NCBI RefSeq assembly: GCF_902167145.1
Contig: NC_050096.1
Span: 267,118,622 to 267,182,621, forward strand
DNA: 64,000 bases
Origin: Zea mays
Taxonomy: Eukaryota; Streptophyta; Magnoliopsida; Poales; Poaceae
Direction: 5' to 3'
Shown here in pieces: positions 9,290 through 19,008 of this stretch. Every line of letters starts with the position of its first letter. Position 1 is the first letter of the stretch. The translations under genes were made by a program, and so were the position numbers. The notes below the pieces were generated by a model. That model saw only the letters and a program-made list of their open reading frames with translations. It ran no database searches and was not told where the DNA came from.

Positions 9290-10722
9290 ATGCCGCGCAC
9301 GAAGAATGTGTCGGCGCCAGGGGGAGGCGATGATGAGGATCCTCGTCGCCCCTTCAGGCAGGTCAAGGGAACGACCGTTTACTTGGAGCAGCAGGAAGGC
9401 CGCAAGAAGCGGCGTACGGACAGAGCAGCCCGTGCAGCGGCAGCGGCTGCAGCAGCCGCTGCGCAGGCCGAGCTTGGAGATCAGCCGCAGACTCCGTCAG
9501 ACCAGATCGCATACCTTGTTCGTCGTCTCGCCTCCCGGCGCTCCTCCACTCACACCTCTGCTTCCACTCCGCCACCCACTTTGCCTGCTCCCGTCACTCC
9601 TATTGCTCCATCCACCTCCACAGCCATACCCGCTACCTCCACTACGCCAGCTTCCACTGCTCCTCCTCCTCCCGCTCCCGCTTCAGCTCCTCCTGTCCCT
9701 CCACCTCGATTCCGGGAGCGCGATGAGACTGAGGTTCGACCCCTGGCTACGGATCCTCGACTATTTGACCTTCAGCGTGCTACAGCGGCACGGGTACATA
9801 GGTTCAGATACGTACCCGTGGAGTCTTGGCTACCGGCTCAGAGAGACCCTGCAGCAGGTGACCTGTTCAGCACTCGTATTCAGGAGTCATTTTTCAGAGC
9901 TCAGATGTCTGCTCAGATAGCTCTGCGAGTGCACCGGCTTTTGAATCTTCCAGCCTTTCTGCTTGCAGCCGGTGCTGACTCTGAGGCGCACCTCACCTAT
10001 CTGCCTGGCCTTCAGACCCTTTTGACTACCAGCGGCAGGTATGTTGAGGAGTGGGTACGAGACTTCTATGCCTCTGTATGGATTGACCCGGATCATCACT
10101 GGATGAGGTTCCGTTTTGAGTGAGAGGATGTCACCATTACTGCCAGTCAGATCCGCCAGCTCTTTGGATTCCCCGAGTCGACGACTCGCCTTCACAGCCT
10201 CTGCTACAGCACTTCTGACCCTCCTCGTCGCCCTCACGGCGGTGTGGCTCCGGGTACTGCTCACGTCGCGGCTCTGTTCCGCCCACCCTTCTCAGATGAG
10301 TCGCGACGTTCACCGGCAGATTTTACTACAGCAGCCAAGTATTTATATGAGCTTATCAGACGAACTCTTCTGCCGAGGATGGGTTACAGGGAGGCTACCA
10401 CTCATATTCAGCTTTGGCTCCTTGGTGCCCTGGTCTCTCACTCTAAGTTTGACGTTGTGGACTTCCTAATTTGTGAGATCGAGGACACCGTTTTGGATGG
10501 GATTCGTGCTCGTCGGCAGTTGCCCTATGCTCACTACTTATGCCACATCTTTGCGCAGCTGATTCAGCCTCCTCGATTTTAGGGCATTCTTGAGGCCTCC
10601 CGCCTCGTTTTTGGTTCCTACCGTCCTGCGCCTGAGATTCCTGTGCCAGCTTCTGCTCCTGTTTTTGACTCTCAGGCCGAGGATGCAGCTCTTCGTCAGT
10701 TCGACACCCAGGGTACAACAGC

Positions 10723-10753
<31 letters not shown>

Positions 10754-11431
10754 GGGGTTCCTCCTCCACCTCCGCCTCCTATGCCTCCATGCTCACATGA
10801 TCATGAGGCTGGGAGTTCTCGTGCTGCCCCTGCTACTCCTCAGGCTATGGACCCTGCTCTTGCTTCGATTCTCCAGACTCTCACTCAGCAGCAGGCTCAC
10901 CTGGCAGCCGAGCAGGCCCGGTTATCCGAGAGGATGCTCTCAATGTTTCAGAACATGCAGGACAGGCAGGATGCGCTTCAGCAGCAGCTACTTCAGGATC
11001 GGGCTGAGAGTAGGGCATTTATGGCTCTTATGCTACAGCAGTCTGGTGTCCCAGTACCTCCGGTTCTGTCTGCTCCACCTCCTCCGCTTAACGCTCCAGT
11101 TGTGCCATCGATTTTGTCAGGACCCCCTGTTGGTACCTCTCCGCTCCGGCCGGTCACTTTGGCGTTCACCTCTCCGGTTCTCAGCTCTGTCTGCCCGCAG
11201 CTGCCAGTGCCACCAGCATCTGCTGTTACCACTACTGTTGTGGCAGTATCTGTGACCACTTCTGTTTCGGTAGCTCCTGCAGCACGGCCTCAGTCCGAGT
11301 CAGTACCAGCTCCAGCTTCTACCGCAGATCCTAGATCCGAGACTGACTCTGACCCTCCGCCGGCGTTCGCTCTGCTGCCTCGACCGCGACCGGATGCGCC
11401 CCCGCCGCCTCCTCCTGCTTCAGATGTTTAG
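9290..11431 (+). pseudogene. Envelope-like third frame of Sirevirus A, broken by two in-frame stops
   Basis: A single reading frame of 714 codons starts at ATG 9290 and ends at TAG 11429-11431, broken only by TGA 10121-10123 and TAG 10580-10582. The product would have a basic N-terminus with an Ala run, a Pro/Thr/Ser-rich stretch (about residues 80-145), a folded middle region (about 150-430) and a low-complexity Pro- and Asp-rich C-terminus with a run of GAT-encoded Asp around 10723-10750. Position after pol and ahead of the polypurine tract fits the env-like gene of plant Sireviruses; parts of the middle resemble plant transposon-associated proteins of unknown function. I see no clear membrane segment or signal peptide, so 'envelope' rests on position, not on a proven role. 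Confidence 0.7.
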
Positions 11432-11864
11432 GTTCGGGTACCCTTTTGGTGTTTGACACCAAAGGGGGAGAGATATGAGTTGTGAGAGCTAGGGGGAGTT
11501 AGAGAGTTAGTAGAGAGTCATTTTGATGTAATATATGTGCTTGCTACTCTCTGTACTAGCTTGATGTTTTTGGCTCACAAACTCGACATATACTCTCGTT
11601 GCTTATGATTGACTGTGTGTATTATGTTTTCACCTTATATTTTATCACCAGTCTTCTAGTTCTTGTTTCATTGATTTAACTTCACTTTTATATGAACAAG
11701 AATCTTATGATGTGTATGCGCTCACTCTTATTATTATGGTACACATTCTTTCTGTCAAAAATTACTGAGTATAACTAACCATTCTTTCTATTGACAGAAA
11801 CTTCAAAACAAACTACTCTCACAAAACTTGTAGGGTTGTCATCAATCACCAAAAAGGGGGAGAT
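11432..11864 (+). other. 3' untranslated region and polypurine tracts of Sirevirus A
   Basis: No gene lies here. Polypurine motifs occur at 11461-11472 (AAAGGGGGAGAG) and 11491-11498 (AGGGGGAG), and the primer of plus-strand synthesis AAAAAGGGGGAGAT sits at 11851-11864, directly against the 3' LTR. Repeated polypurine motifs in this position are a Sirevirus trait. Confidence 0.8.
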
Positions 11865-13347
11865 TGAAAGCATCTAGGCCCTTGGTTGGTTTTAGTGATT
11901 AATGACAACGCAATATTATATGTGACTAACGTGTGTTTTGCAGAGACAAATGGTAAGTTAGGTCGCATGACAGGTAGAAGTACTACAACAGTGAAAACAA
12001 TCCCGGAGATAAGAACTCGAAGCGACGGCTAAAACGACGAAACAAAAGGCAAAGGTCTACGGAGTCCGAGTGTCAAGGAGATGTGGACACTCGCGATTTA
12101 GTTAGATCTTTTATTCTCTTTTAGCCGTACTATAAAGAGGGGTTGTCAATGAGTAGTTTGACCAAGAGAGTTCTAGTGTAGTGTTGGTGCACAATCACAC
12201 TCACATTCAGTGCTAGGTGTCACTCTAGAACTCACTCACAAGTTAGAACGAAAACCGTCTTGAAAATCAGCTGAAAAACAAGAAGTAGGGTTTATGTCCC
12301 TGGGGGCACCGGACTGTCCGGTGTGCACCGGACTGTCCGGTGCACCCTCTGCCAGGTGGGACCAGGCTGGTCCGAGGAAGAGGTTTCCTCCACAGAAAAC
12401 CCGAGAGCGGCTGTTTCAGAGTTGAATTTTAGTGGCGCACCGGACATCGCACCGGACTGTCCGGTGTGCACCGGACAGTGACTGTTCACTGTCCGGTGTC
12501 CCATGAGTCCAACGGCTAGCTGTCAGAACTAGCTGTTGGAATCGACCGTTGGCGCACCGGTGGCGCACCGGTGGCACACCGGACTGTCCGGTGCGCCAGT
12601 GCGCAGAAAGTTGCCTGTAACGGCTAGTTGGTGGGTGAGGGCTATTTATACCCCTTCCACCCACCATATTCAATGTCTTGCACTCCACATTTATTCCAGC
12701 ACATTGCTAGAGCATTGCAAGCACCAAAAGCCTAGTGAGGAGATTAGAGAATCTTAATTCGCGTTTTGTTCCTCATTAGCGCTAGCGAGAGCCACCTAGA
12801 GCACACACCACTTGCATTAGGCTTCTCTTGGTCAAGCGAAAGTCTACGGCTTGTTACTCTTGGTGATCGGCATCACCTAGACGGCTTGGTGGCGTTGGGA
12901 GCTTGGTGATCACCGTAAAGATCTTGTTGGTGACCCGACTCAAGTTTGTAAGCGGTCTCGAGGGATCCACCGCGCCGGAGTGGCAAAGGATCATCTCGTA
13001 GTGAGCACTTGGTTCTTGCGAGGACCAAGGGGGAGCGATACCCTTGCGCGGGTGCTCCAACGAGGACTAGTGGAGAGTGCCGACTCTTCGATACCTCAGG
13101 AAAAATTGGAGGAGTCTTCTAAACTTTGCTTTACATTCCGCACTTAATTCAAGCACTTTACATTGTGTATTTGTTTAGCAAGTATTTGAAGTATTGTCTT
13201 AGCATTGTTGCATTTCTAGTATTATATTCTTAGTGCTAGTTGTTGGGGTGAAGTTGGGCTCTTGCTTAGCTCTTGCTTAGTCTTTAATTAGTGTTGATTT
13301 TTAGAAAAGCCCAATTCACCCCCCTCTTGGGCATCGTGATCCTTTCA
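11865..13347 (+). repeat. 3' LTR of Sirevirus A
   Basis: This is a 1483-bp copy of 569-2052 with about 17 substitutions by eye. It lacks an 11-bp stretch in the palindrome region and has an 11-bp tandem duplication (TCTTGCTTAGC) near its end. The TATA-like box is at 12642-12651. Several palindromes that are degenerate in the 5' LTR are perfect here. Confidence 0.92.
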
Positions 13348-13352
13348 CAACA

Positions 13353-15076
13353 TTCGTGGTTAAAATATAACGCACGTTGATTCCAAGCCGTATTGTGTCT
13401 AATCACAGTAAAAGTAAAGCCCAGGGCTTGCTACGGCCCCATCACCACAAGATTGTCTCTATCAAAAGTAAACCAGAATCTCACCAGAGCCTGGCCCAAG
13501 TGGGAACGTTGAACGCTTCTAATCTGAACATGCCTAATCTCCAAGAGATACTCATGGACAATGTCATCGAAAAAGGGAAATTGACCTCATGCTCTGGAAG
13601 CGGTTGAACAAGGACAATACCCCAATCTTCATGAGCAGGCGGTTGCGGGCGGGTTACAGTATGTACCATGATCTCCTGGTGATCAATTTGTTGAGCCGTG
13701 AAGCCAAGAGGAAGAAAAGGAGCGTGATCAACTCGATGGAAAGCCATTCCTTCCAAGACTTCAGGGGGCGGGCTCTTCTGACACGGCGCACACACTCCCC
13801 GCAGAGGAGGGTTTGGCAATGGCGGAATTGCCCACGGTAGCGAGGCGGAGGAGGGTTTTGCGCACAGTGCAAGTTCTGTGGAAGGTGAAGAGCCGCTTCT
13901 CGGAAGAACCGCCTGAGCAAACTCACCAAAGTTATTAAAAAAAAGCGGGTGAGAAGGCCCATCTGCAGGCAAGGGGCGAGCAGTCTTGAACCACAACTGC
14001 GGGGGGAATTCCTAAGCGACGTCTGCAAACTTACTGGGGAAGGTAAGAAAATCTCTTTTACAATTTTGTCTAGGAAATCCGAATATTTGGCAGATATTGC
14101 CTAAAAAAGAGTTGGTCCTGTTGGAATGAGAATCATCCGACACAGTAGCAGAGGCAGCATTAATGCTGAGGGCAGATTTATTCATAACGGTATCCTGGCG
14201 ACGATTCAGTATCTTCTTGGGCCGCCAAATTAATTTCCACGAGGCCCAAGGACGCGCTCGAGAACTCCTCAAAGAATACCAAAGGTTAGGCCTTACAATG
14301 TGGCCGGAACTAAGATTTGAATGATTTTGAAAAGAAGTACGTCTAGCAATCTGCTCATGAGAGTATGAACGAGTGGCCGGCTGATCAACACGATGACGAG
14401 CAGGGAAAGAGATCCGATTGAACACCGAGAAACGTGGCTGCAAACGCCCAGCCCCGACGAGACCACCTAGGGGGACCAAATTCGCACCAGACAGAACTGG
14501 CGAGCGAACAATATCAGCAAATGAAGCTTTCTGAGTGCAACCACGGGAAACCAGAGTCCAAGAGCATGATTCTTCATCCGAGAAGAGCTGCCATTCTTTG
14601 ATCCAATTAGGGCCACCATAATTCCAAAGATGGAGATAAGCTTTGAAAGATGAACAGTTAAATGAATGGCGCCTATAAACTGCAAAGCCCACTTCCTTGC
14701 AGGAAAGCGAAAATCGAAAAACCCGGTCTGACAGCTGAAGAGTCCTGAAAAGCTTTGCAGAACCACCAATGAAGGATTGAAGCAGAAGACCCACCGACTC
14801 TTCACACAAACGCGAACAGCACCTGCCGAAAGAAACGACAAGAAAGAACTCATGGCGGTTGAAAGTGCCCGGAAGCAAGTTAACCGGGCGATTAAACCTG
14901 TGAAGAATCCAATCCTGAAAACGAAGGCCGACAGAAAAATCCAGAGAAGCGGCAGGCAGAGGACCCCCCATTGCTCCAACGCACACGAAGGGGCGGAGCG
15001 CAAAAGCAGGGGGGCAACTGCGAGAGGTCAGACAGCGGCGGCGACGCCATCGCCGACAGCGGCAGCGGGGATGCAC
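13353..15076 (-). pseudogene. 5' half of the DUF4283/zinc-knuckle-type pseudogene interrupted by Sirevirus A
   Basis: Reading the minus strand from 15076, one frame runs to about 13580 with a single in-frame TAG at 14012-14014. It carries FFLVVSFGRC, SVGLLLQSFIGG, LHLWNYGGPNWI and, further on, MAFHRVDHAPFLPLGF and HEDWGIVLVQPLPEHEVNF, all motifs of the same unnamed grass family. Near 13575 the family sequence moves to another frame (HEYLLEIRHVQIRSVQRSHLG) and meets a further stop before reaching the element A junction, after which it resumes at 568. So the gene was already broken, or broke afterwards, besides the insertion. No ATG was found at the 5' end, and no zinc knuckle is visible. Confidence 0.62.
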
Positions 15077-15640
15077 TCAGGGAGGGCCATTGGTTGCTAA
15101 CCTTCGTTCACTCGCAGGGTTTTGACGAGTAAGCTCGTATCTATGATATGCTTAGGGTGTGACTTAAGCAAACAATGATCTCCTTTAATATGGTCGAGAA
15201 GGTCGATGAGAGTTTTGCTGCCAGATTCGTGTTGGGAGATCCGAGGGATGTCATGGGGGTGGTGCCATTGATAGAAGCTTGTTCAGAAAAGTAGGACAAA
15301 ATTCAGGCTCTAAGAGAGAGCATATACATTAGTAATTAGAAAGATGTGTTGGAGTATGTCATTGTCACCATGATGGACAAAAACAGAGTGGCCAGGCAAC
15401 AAGGATGCCACCAGAGCTCTCAACGGCAGGAACAGACTCTAGGTCAAGCAGCCCGTTGGTGCCGATCCGGGCGCCAGATCGGCGCCAATCATTGCGATAA
15501 ATACCGACGGCGGCACTCTCTGCGGAAGTGCGAATGGTCCATGTGCGAGGGCCGGGCGGTCCGTGACCTGGCGCAGAGGCTAGGGTTTCTACCCGACGAG
15601 CCAGACGACCCGTGACTGATGCTAGGGTTTCTGCCTATCA
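15077..15640. other. Unassigned spacer
   Basis: I see no gene. The stretch around 15555-15595 (GGTCCGTGACCTGGCGCAGAGGC) resembles motifs common in Gypsy leader regions, so this may be more of the neighbouring Gypsy relic. Confidence 0.3.
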
Positions 15641-17275
15641 GATCTTTAGGAGTTGCTCTATTTAAATTACGAAAACCAATGCACACTCTAAGCTTTCTAG
15701 ATTCCTTCTTCTCCATCGGCACAATATTGAAGACCCACTCTGCATATCTACAAGGTCTAAAAAATTGGCTTCTAAGAGCCGATGAATTTCGTCCTTAATC
15801 CTAGGGAGTAGGTCTCGATGAAATTATCTTGGTCTCTGCTTAAAAGGCCTGAACCGGATTTGATAGGCAGTCGATCTTGGAGTAATTCCAAGGAAAGTAA
15901 CCAGAATATTCTTTTAATAAACCGACCATTTCATTTCTAGAATCGGCTTACAGGGTCTTGTTCACAAAAGTCGGCCTTGGTGTTTTACCAACTCCTATAT
16001 CAATCTCCTCCAAAGAATCGGCCGATGTAAATCCCTATCCTAACTTATTGAGATCTCTAAACTTCTCTATGGTGCTCCCTTCAAAGGAATTAGATGTTCT
16101 CTGCATGGCTGGCCTCAGAGGTCGGACCGTTTGCGACACCGGACTCGTGCTGCGGCATTCCCTGGCAGGAGCCGGACTGTTCATCCTTAGAGGCCGGACT
16201 GTCCGCGATAGGGGCTAAGCCCTGTGAATCTTTGTATTCTACCTCGGGCCGTCAGGCCTCGTGGGTCGGACTGTTCGCGACCTAGGGTATGCTCTTTTTG
16301 GATGTACTCATTATTTAACTTTTACTTGGGATTTATCTGATTTTTCATCGGCTCTAACATTACAGGAATGGAGCCTTTCTTATCTACACTTATGAATTGA
16401 TAATCAGAAAATAAACTCATGTGAGACATGTGGCAGTCTCATAGGTCTAAAGTACAGGGGCATCGACCATGGCAATGCAGATCGATGCATCAGCATGTAC
16501 TTGTTCTATATCGTAGCCTACCCATTGCAACAATATTTGATGTAAAATAGAAGGTACAAATTGATTTGCATGGATCCAATATCTACCTAAGATTAGACTA
16601 TAATTTCCTTCTACATGGGTGACAGAATGCAGCAGCAAGGGTCTTGGTCTCGATGGTTAACTCAATGGATGTGACTCCCTTGGCTTTAATCGAACTGTCG
16701 GTGCCAACACCGCTGAGCGTCTTGTTAGTCTTGATTAGTTCGTCATCCTGCTTCCTTAATTTTCTGTACAATGAGTAAGGTATTAAATTCACGGTCGCCC
16801 CTCCATCTACCAACATTTTAGCAATTGGTATTCGATCGATATGATCATGCACAAAGAGCGGCTTTAAATGGTTGACTGATTCTTTTGGCTTAGTGAAGGC
16901 GGTCACTTTAGAGGCAAAATCAAATTGAGCAACGACAAGTTCATCATCACCGATAATATGCAATCGGTTGAGAACATAATAAAATCTACATCCATAGCTA
17001 GGTGCTCTGGCGAGGCTCCGTAGTCGACCAAGTCCTCTCCTAGCATGTCATCCTCTTCGGTATTATCTTCCTCCATAGGTGTTGGCACGTTGTCGAATGC
17101 ATTTTGGCGTGGCGTGGACGGTCCGGACTCGAGGATTGGTCGGTCCACAATGGATGCAGACAATATGGCTTTAGAAGCCGGACTGTCCACCATGGATGGT
17201 GGACAGTCTGGTTTTAGAAGCCAGACTATCCACGGTGGATGCAAACGGTCTGACTTTAACAAAATGAATTCATGA
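15640..17275 (-). pseudogene. Ty3/gypsy gag-pol fragment
   Basis: On the minus strand, an acidic stretch (PTPMEEDNTEEDD, about 17080) is followed by a retroviral-type aspartic protease with KMLVDGGATVNLIP (about 16795). A C-terminal protease segment with SLILGRYWIHANQ follows around 16590, and then the start of a reverse transcriptase (LRVCIGFRNLNRATPKD, about 15655-15700). The usual Asp of VCIDF is Gly here. The order is right for a Gypsy pol. Frames change repeatedly, and the sequence ends abruptly in the reverse transcriptase near 15650. No LTRs were found. Short GGAC-GTCC motifs lie within it (16120-16280, 17110-17240). Confidence 0.65.
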
Positions 17276-17641
17276 CATATCCAATCCTGATGGATTGTAA
17301 GATTGGTTGATTATTCTCTGCGTTTATTTTTGTAGAAAGATTGATGGACTGGAGCCCCCGACACCTAAGCTGCACTTAGGCCACCAGTTGGCTGCTCTAA
17401 CCCTGATGGTAATGCAAGCAAGTATGATGTGCCGATCGATTGACTGTCAGATTGTACGATCTCAGCATTTATAAAACAACCTTCTCCAATCCTAGCCTGC
17501 CAAACAGGCCTAAATCCCAGCCTGGAACAGTTCTCTAGCCTAGAAGAATTCTAGGCTAAAAAGAGTGAAAAAGCCGGATGCACTAGAACAGTTCCTGGCC
17601 TGGAACAGTTACTAGGCTGCCCAACAAGCCCTTAAATGAAT
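17276..17641. other. Unassigned spacer
   Basis: No gene is visible. Two similar direct segments, CTAGCCTGCCAAACAGGCC (about 17490) and CTAGGCTGCCCAACAAGCC (about 17613), and repeated 'CCTGGAACAGTT' suggest an old repeat, not identified. Confidence 0.25.
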
Positions 17642-18079
17642 ATTAGGTATGTGCCCGTGCGTTGCCACGAGGCGAGAGAGCGGCGCCTAGGCTATAAATA
17701 TATTTTTTATTTGTAAACACTAAGATACATGTGGTTTGGTGGTTAGCTTTAAATTTCTGGAGTACGGGGTTGTGGGTTCAAATGCTCATTCTACACTATT
17801 TTTTGTGGACGCTGGGTGTGGGGAGAGTGAAGCCGTGGTAGCACCAGGTGTCCACATTAGGTATGTGCCCGTGCGTTGCCACGAGACGGGGAAGCGTGGG
17901 GAGCGGCGCCTAGGCTACAAATATATTTTTTGTTTATTTGTAAACATCAAGGTATGTGTGATCTAGTGGTTAGCCTCAAATTTCTAAAGTAGAGGGGTGT
18001 GGGTTTATGTGCTGGTTTTGCACTATTTTTTGTGGACGCTTGACGTGAGGGTAAAGCCGTGGTAGCACCCCAGCCCCAC
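17642..18079 (+). repeat. Tandem pair of SINE-like units with tRNA-type promoter boxes
   Basis: Two copies of about 214 and 224 bp start ATTAGGTATGTGCCCGTGCG at 17642 and 17856; a third start, ATTAGATTCTTAATAGATAG, follows at 18080. Each copy holds a tRNA A-box-like sequence (TGGTTTGGTGGTTAGC at 17732; TGATCTAGTGGTTAGC at 17959). A B-box-like GGTTCAAATGC (17775) lies about 30 bases downstream in the first copy and is decayed in the second. This spacing is that of tRNA-derived SINEs. The family is not identified. Confidence 0.5.
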
Positions 18080-18107
18080 ATTAGATTCTTAATAGATAGT
18101 AGAGATA

Positions 18108-18277
18108 CATCTAAAATTAACTAATCTATCCATTTTAAAATAGTAATAATTTTAGGTCTTGTTTTTATCTATAATCAAATAGATAAAGATGAACCTAGAC
18201 TCATGTATAAAACAAATACATCAAATATTATATAAATCTATTAATTAACTAAAACAAACTTTAATTTAAAACGGAGG
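18108..18277. mobile_element. Possible Stowaway-type MITE remnant
   Basis: The right part ends in TTTAAAACGGAGGGAG, the inverted form of the Stowaway end CTCCCTCCGTTTTAAA. The interior is A/T-rich with an ATCTAT...ATAGAT pairing. A matching left end is weak, so only the right end is supported. Confidence 0.35.
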
Positions 18278-18348
18278 GAGCATTAATTAAATCCTGAGAG
18301 TGGGGAATCACGAGTAGCCTCTTTTATGCCTCGTCACTATAGAGCCGG

Positions 18349-18570
18349 CCTCTGGAGGCAGGGGGAAAAAAATTTGTTGCAGCCCGGTTGCAAACCACTC
18401 TGTTTGCAGCCCCTCACAAAAAGGAGGATAGACCCTACCTACAGATTCATCAAATAACGTTTTAGTTGTGTTATTAGTCTGCAGGTGAGACATATTCTCT
18501 TTTTTATGAGGGGCTGCAAACAGGCTGGTTTACCGCCAGGCAGCAACCAATTTTTTTCCGGCAGGGAGGG
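18349..18570. mobile_element. hAT-like MITE with long inverted repeats
   Basis: This 222-bp element is flanked by the identical 8-bp sequence AGAGCCGG at 18341-18348 and 18571-18578. Inside, about 80 bases at each end pair with each other, including GGAAAAAAATTTGTTGC (left) and the complement at 18540-18560, and CTGTTTGCAGCCCCTCA with its inverse near 18510. An 8-bp duplication is the hAT hallmark. No coding capacity. Confidence 0.6.
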
Positions 18571-18578
18571 AGAGCCGG

Positions 18579-18778
18579 AGAGTACGATCACAAGTTACAT
18601 CATTTCACGATGATTTCTCGTAATAATGTGACCTCCGTTTTCTCTCTATAAATTACAGCTAATTTAAATAACTGACTTTAATATAAAACGAACAACTTAT
18701 CATAACCATGGATCGCCATATTTCTTATGGTAAAAGTAACATATATAAAAGCGTAGTTATAGAGTAATTTTTTCGAGT
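18579..18778. other. A/T-rich spacer
   Basis: Nothing recognisable; low-complexity intergenic sequence. Confidence 0.4.
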
Positions 18779-18899
18779 AGAAAGATCCCATTACATAAAT
18801 ACTACACAAAGATTATTCTTGACAAACATCATCACACAATCGAAAGACACGGCTAATCAAAATATAGGGCTGGCTAGATCCCTTGATCTTTGTCTTTTG
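18779..18899 (-). repeat. Degraded second copy of the sulfotransferase 3' end
   Basis: This segment repeats, with substitutions, the stretch 18905-19045, which contains the sulfotransferase stop codon and 3' flank. Shared blocks are AGAAAGATCCC-TTAC-TAAATACT, GACAAACA-CATCACACAA and, at the far end, GATCCCT...TTGTCTT, which in the intact gene encodes the last residues (DKLQGS). The copy no longer encodes the terminal residues in frame beyond a few codons. Confidence 0.65.
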
Positions 18900-19008
18900 A
18901 GCATAGAAAGATCCCGTTACGTAAATACTGCAACATGCGCAAACGATTAGTTATTCTGGACAAACAGCATCACACAAACAAAAGCCATGCATGGATAGTA
19001 ATCAAAAT

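Larger units (their letters stand above)
569..13347 (+). mobile_element. Sirevirus A: complete 12.8 kb Ty1/copia retrotransposon with envelope-like gene
   Basis: Two LTRs of about 1.48 kb, beginning TGAAAGCATC and ending CCTTTCA, flank an internal region that holds a primer site, gag, pol, an envelope-like frame and a polypurine tract. Five-base target duplications CAACA lie at 564-568 and 13348-13352. Sirevirus hallmarks are visible: CACCGGACTGTCCGGTG palindromes in the LTR, the primer site TGGTATCAGAGC, several AGGGGGAG polypurine motifs after pol, and the extra 3' frame. The LTRs differ at about 17 positions by eye plus an 11-bp indel in the palindrome region and an 11-bp duplication in the 3' copy, so insertion is recent (about 0.4 million years at 1.3e-8). 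gag, pol and the env-like frame all carry breaks, so this copy is probably not autonomous. It resembles the env-bearing maize Sireviruses (Giepum/Jienv type), but I am not sure of the family. Confidence 0.92.

Noticed and set aside
17732..17785. A functional tRNA gene
   Set aside because: A and B boxes are present but no cloverleaf with anticodon and acceptor stem can be formed; SINE-like reading is better.
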